Assembly: GCA_041749015.1 (NCBI GenBank) | Contig: JBGTCD010000048.1 | Span: 1-10,082 of the forward strand | Length of the DNA: 10,082 bases | Direction: 5' to 3' | From: JBGTCD01 sp041749015 | GTDB lineage: Bacteria > Bacteroidota > Bacteroidia > Cytophagales > Cyclobacteriaceae | Part shown: one piece after another, positions 7,003 through 10,082 of the stretch | Position numbering within the stretch: the first letter of the stretch is position 1 | Layout of the letters: every line of letters begins with the position of its first letter | Notes under the pieces: generated by a model | What the model saw: the letters and a program-made list of their open reading frames with translations, nothing else | Told to the model about the DNA's origin: nothing | Databases searched by the model: none | Program-made: the position numbers and the translations under genes

Positions 7003-8100
7003 ATGACTAAAATAAAAGATATCATTTTGGAATTAGAGTCCTGGGCGCCTCCTGCCTACCAGGAAAGCTATGACAACTCCGGACTACTCACGGGTAATGC
7101 CGGGGATACGGTAAAGGGGGTCCTGATCACGCTGGACATCACAGAATCCGTTATCGATGAGGCCATTGCCCAAAAAGCCAATATGATCATTGCACACCAT
7201 CCGGTGATTTTTAAAGGTTTAAAAAAACTCACTGGTAATCATTGGGTCGAAAGGGTAGTGATCAAAGCCATCCAAAATAATATTGCGCTCTACGCCATCC
7301 ACACCAATCTGGACCATATCCATACCGGCGTCAATAAAAAAATTGCTGAGAAAATCGGGCTAAGAGATACTGCCATCTTGCAGCCAAAGGATAACGTCCT
7401 TCAAAAACTGGTCACCTTTGTGCCTGAAGAAAATCAACAGGCTGTCCTGGATGCCATCCATGAAGCTGGAGCAGGGCATATTGGTAACTACTCCCACTGC
7501 AGTTTCACGACCACCGGCACAGGCCGGTTCATGCCCGAAGAGGGTGCCAATCCGCACATTGGCAGTCGCAACAAGGCAGAGGAGGTGCGGGAAAGCAGAG
7601 TTGAGGTGATTTTCCCCGGGCATCTCAGCACCAGGATTTTGGATGCCCTTAAAAAGGCCCATCCTTATGATGAGGTGGCCTACTACTTTTCGGACCTCAA
7701 AAATCAGAATCAGGAAGTAGGTGCCGGGATGATTGGCTTACTCCCTAAGCCCATGGACCCCGGGGACTTTCTGAATCATGTGAAAAGCACCATGGGACTT
7801 AAAGTCATCAGGCACACCAAATTGGACAGGGCTATAAAACGGGTAGCCGTTTGTGGAGGTGCCGGAAGTTTCCTTTTAAGCGATGCCATCCGGCAAGGTG
7901 CTGACGCTTTTATTTCAGGGGATTTTAAATACCACGAATGTTTTGAAGCTGATAATCGTTTAATGATTGTGGATATTGGCCATTATGAAAGTGAGGTTCA
8001 TACAAAAGATTTAATTTATGAGTTCTTGAACGAAAAATTTACTAACTTTGCGGTCAATTTGGCCAAAGCCAATACCAATCCTATCCAATATTACTCTTAG
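7003..8100 (+). CDS. Nif3-like dinuclear metal center protein
   Basis: A 365-residue member of the Nif3/YbgI family (COG0327), counted from ATG 7003. Metal-site motifs are present: IIAHHPVIFKG with the His pair at 65-66, AIHTNLDHIHTG with Asp at 104, and DIGHYESE with His 327 and Glu 331. A GGAGSFLLSDAIRQGADAFI block (about 285-304) is also present. Residues about 130-240 form the extra central domain seen in the longer Bacteroidota and Firmicutes versions, as opposed to the roughly 250-residue YbgI. Members form ring-shaped hexamers with a two-metal site. Hydrolase activity has been proposed, but the cellular role is unsettled. The reading frame extends back to a TTG at 6979, but that would overlap the promoter-like box, so the ATG is preferred. 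The next gene begins 5 bases after its stop. Confidence 0.93.
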   Translation: MTKIKDIILELESWAPPAYQESYDNSGLLTGNAGDTVKGVLITLDITESVIDEAIAQKANMIIAHHPVIFKGLKKLTGNHWVERVVIKAIQNNIALYAIHTNLDHIHTGVNKKIAEKIGLRDTAILQPKDNVLQKLVTFVPEENQQAVLDAIHEAGAGHIGNYSHCSFTTTGTGRFMPEEGANPHIGSRNKAEEVRESRVEVIFPGHLSTRILDALKKAHPYDEVAYYFSDLKNQNQEVGAGMIGLLPKPMDPGDFLNHVKSTMGLKVIRHTKLDRAIKRVAVCGGAGSFLLSDAIRQGADAFISGDFKYHECFEADNRLMIVDIGHYESEVHTKDLIYEFLNEKFTNFAVNLAKANTNPIQYYS

Positions 8101-8105
8101 AATAA

Positions 8106-8888
8106 ATGGAAAACACTGTAGCACAAAAACTTGAAGCCCTCGTAAAACTCCAAAAAATAGATACCAAGTTAGACCAGCTAAAAAAGATGCGGGGTGACCT
8201 ACCAGACGAGGTAGCAGATTTAGAAGATGAGATGGTAGGGTACAATACAAGGCTCGGAAGATTTAACGATGACCTAGAGAAGTTCAAAGATAATATCGCC
8301 ACCAACAAGCAAGCCATAAAGGATTCTGAAAAGCTAATCCAACGCTATGAGGAGCAACAGAATAATGTTAGGAACAATAGGGAATATGATGCGCTGACCA
8401 AGGAAGTGGAATTACAACAGCTTGAAATCCAGATTTGCGAAAAGAAAATCAGGCAATCTCAGGAAGATATCGAAAAGAAAAAAGAGGATATTGCTGCCCT
8501 TGAAGGCGTAATTGCAGAGCGCAATGCTGACCTGGACCTCAAAAAGAAAGAATTGGAAGGGCTGCTCGCAGAAAGTCAGGAGGAGGAAGATAAGTTAATG
8601 GCTGAACGCGAAAAGGCAGTTAAAAAAATAGAAGATAAGCTTTTGAAATACTATGAAAAGCTAAGAATCAATCTCTCAAACGGTCTGGCGGTAGTCACCG
8701 TAAAAAGAGGTGCTGCCGAAGGTTGCAACATTACGATTCCCCCGCAAAAAATTGCAGAAATCAGAGAAAAGAAGAAAATTGTAATCGATGAACACTCCGG
8801 CAGGATACTTGCGGATGTGGATATGGAAATCGAGGATGATGAAGCAAAACCAAAAAGAACAACCAGAAGGAAAAAGCAAGAGAGCTAA
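8106..8888 (+). CDS. COG1579-type coiled-coil protein with degenerate zinc ribbon
   Basis: A 260-residue, highly charged protein. Residues 1-190 are almost entirely heptad-patterned coiled coil and include the family's VRNNREYDALTKEVE block (88-102). The C-terminal part (about 195-236) aligns with the zf-RING_7/C4 zinc ribbon of this family: VVTVKRGAAEGC, IPPQKIAEIR, then IDEHSGRIL. In family members the ribbon has C-x2-C in the first loop and C-x2-C before GRIL. Here the four positions read A204, C207, D228 and S231, so three of four cysteines are gone while the fold-shaping residues remain. An acidic stretch and then a basic tail (KPKRTTRRKKQES) close the protein. Genes of this family commonly follow nif3-like genes, as here. 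The Helicobacter relative HP0958 works in flagellar assembly and RNA binding, but no function can be assigned here. Confidence 0.88.
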   Translation: MENTVAQKLEALVKLQKIDTKLDQLKKMRGDLPDEVADLEDEMVGYNTRLGRFNDDLEKFKDNIATNKQAIKDSEKLIQRYEEQQNNVRNNREYDALTKEVELQQLEIQICEKKIRQSQEDIEKKKEDIAALEGVIAERNADLDLKKKELEGLLAESQEEEDKLMAEREKAVKKIEDKLLKYYEKLRINLSNGLAVVTVKRGAAEGCNITIPPQKIAEIREKKKIVIDEHSGRILADVDMEIEDDEAKPKRTTRRKKQES

Positions 8889-8898
8889 TGCGTTCCTT

Positions 8899-10082
8899 TT
8901 GAGAATCAAATATATATTGAAGACAAACCTCCTGGTTTGTCTTTTTTATTTTTTGGTGATACCCAATTCCTCCGGACAAGTCTATCAAAATCCTTTCAGC
9001 ACCCAGGAAGAAGCGGTATATCAGGCCATATTTAGCCTGGAGCTGGGCCAGGCAAATAAACGCATCACCCACCTGGAAGCCACGCCTTCTAAATTATATC
9101 TGGAGCACCTGGCCGAAACCATTACCCTTTTGATCTCTGAAGATCCGGTATTATTTTCCGAGTTTGAGGCAAATTTTCAGCAAAGAACCTCGGATCTAAA
9201 AACATACCTATCAGAGCAAGACCCTCTGCCTGCCTTTTATCTAGCAGAAATGAAGCTGCATTGGGGATTCATTTACCTGAAGTTTGGCAAGGAATGGCCT
9301 GCTGCATGGACCATCCGTCAGGCCTATAAGCAATCTGAAAAAAATCTTAAGCAATATCCAGAGTTTAAACTTCAGCATAAAACTGCCGGGGTATTGTACA
9401 TCATGCTAGGATCTGTTCCGGAAAACTACCAATGGGTGCTGCAACTTGCCGGCATGAAAGGGGATATCAGAATAGGCTTGGCGAATTTGAAGTTGCTATC
9501 CAAATCACCGGGCATTTTTAAGGATGAATTAACCGGAATTCTTGCTCTCATCCACTCTTTCATGATGCAGGATCCCAAAAAGGGCATTGGACTATTAAAT
9601 GCTGTTTATGCCAAAAATCCTGAGAATTTACTGTACACCTATTTGATGGCTACCCTGTATATGAAGGATCAGAAAAGCGAAAAAGCTTTGGAAATCCTAG
9701 AATCCAGAAAGGTTAATAAAATTTTATTTCCTTTTGATTTCATGCATTATATGGAAGGCGAGCTCCACATGCATGCGGGGAATTATGAAGTTGCTATCGA
9801 AAAGCTCAACCACTTTCTCGAAAATTACAATGGGGAGAATTATATCAGAGATGCGCATTTCAAAATAGGCCTCTCATGGTATCTCCTGGGCAAACAAACT
9901 AAGGCCGAAATGGCTTTTAAAAAGGCCCTTGAAATTGGTAACAGCCGAACGGAAGCCGATCAGTATGCGACCAATTTTATTAAAGGCATTCATAGGCCCA
10001 ATCCTGATATCCTAAAGGTACGGTTCTATACAGATGGTGGGTATTATGACGATGCTTTTAAAACCATAGCATTGATCCTGCC
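8899..10082 (+). CDS. Secreted tetratricopeptide-repeat protein, 5' part
   Basis: The frame (codons at 8899, 8902 and so on) stays open to the end of the window, giving at least 394 codons; the 3' end is missing. The N-terminus reads as a signal peptide: basic LRIKYILKTN, hydrophobic LLVCLFYFLVIP, then SSGQ as a likely cleavage region, so an exported or periplasmic protein is expected. Downstream sequence is helical with TPR-like pairs, clearest at about residues 295-350 (NYEVAIEKLNHFLENY, then AHFKIGLSWYLLGKQTKAEMAFKKALEIG) and weaker at about 250-274. There is no in-frame ATG before the signal peptide. The possible starts are TTG 8899 or TTG 8917. An ATG at 8888 overlaps the previous stop (TAATG) but is one base out of frame and closes after four codons. 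An intrinsic terminator lies inside the signal-peptide codons. Confidence 0.8.
   Translation, partial: MRIKYILKTNLLVCLFYFLVIPNSSGQVYQNPFSTQEEAVYQAIFSLELGQANKRITHLEATPSKLYLEHLAETITLLISEDPVLFSEFEANFQQRTSDLKTYLSEQDPLPAFYLAEMKLHWGFIYLKFGKEWPAAWTIRQAYKQSEKNLKQYPEFKLQHKTAGVLYIMLGSVPENYQWVLQLAGMKGDIRIGLANLKLLSKSPGIFKDELTGILALIHSFMMQDPKKGIGLLNAVYAKNPENLLYTYLMATLYMKDQKSEKALEILESRKVNKILFPFDFMHYMEGELHMHAGNYEVAIEKLNHFLENYNGENYIRDAHFKIGLSWYLLGKQTKAEMAFKKALEIGNSRTEADQYATNFIKGIHRPNPDILKVRFYTDGGYYDDAFKTIALIL
8920..8954 (+). terminator. Intrinsic terminator after the zinc-ribbon gene, inside the TPR gene start
   Basis: A perfect 10-bp stem, AAGACAAACC (8920-8929) and GGTTTGTCTT (8934-8943), closes a TCCT loop. 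A T tract follows (8942-8947, one A, then 8949-8954). It lies 31 bases past the stop at 8888, the normal position for a Rho-independent terminator of the nif3-like operon. The same bases code for the signal peptide of the next gene, so it may instead act as a partial terminator or attenuator. Confidence 0.75.

Overview
The window looks like chromosomal core DNA from a Bacteroidota bacterium, probably a cytophagalean close to the Cyclobacteriaceae. The evidence is a Porin_10-type outer-membrane protein, the secreted family that Bacteroidota genomes often mislabel 'asparagine synthetase B', a TAnnTTTG-type promoter element, general absence of Shine-Dalgarno sequences, and moderate A+T content. 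The taxonomic placement is inference from gene content. I see no phage, IS transposase, CRISPR array, rRNA or tRNA.

Layout from left to right. (1) The 3' end of a plus-strand SRPBCC-type ligand-binding gene (to 221) converges on a minus-strand MacB/FtsX-type ABC transporter permease (228-1463). (2) Divergent from the permease is a plus-strand secreted protein with a glutamine-amidotransferase-like nucleophile region (1606-2871). (3) A gap of about 470 bp follows (2872-3340). It contains a 110-bp imperfect direct repeat of the asnB-like/miaE convergent gene junction, flanking 363 bp of unexplained hairpin-bearing DNA. (4) A tight minus-strand operon, lpxK -> putative porin -> miaE (6949 down to 3341), covers lipid A synthesis, an outer-membrane beta-barrel and a tRNA-modifying hydroxylase. 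(5) Diverging from lpxK is a plus-strand operon: a Nif3-like dinuclear metal protein (7003-8100), a COG1579-type coiled-coil 'zinc ribbon' protein (8106-8888), and the start of a secreted tetratricopeptide protein that runs off the window (8899-10082).

How the genes fit together. LpxK and the porin both serve the outer membrane. The Nif3 and coiled-coil pair is a widely conserved bacterial neighbourhood of unknown joint function. Most genes are ordinary housekeeping or envelope genes, and I found no convincing new multi-gene system.

The points most worth a second look are the duplicated convergent gene junction around a 363-bp insert, a textbook intrinsic terminator whose hairpin and T-tract also encode the signal peptide of the TPR protein, and the loss of three of four zinc-ligand cysteines in the COG1579-type protein.
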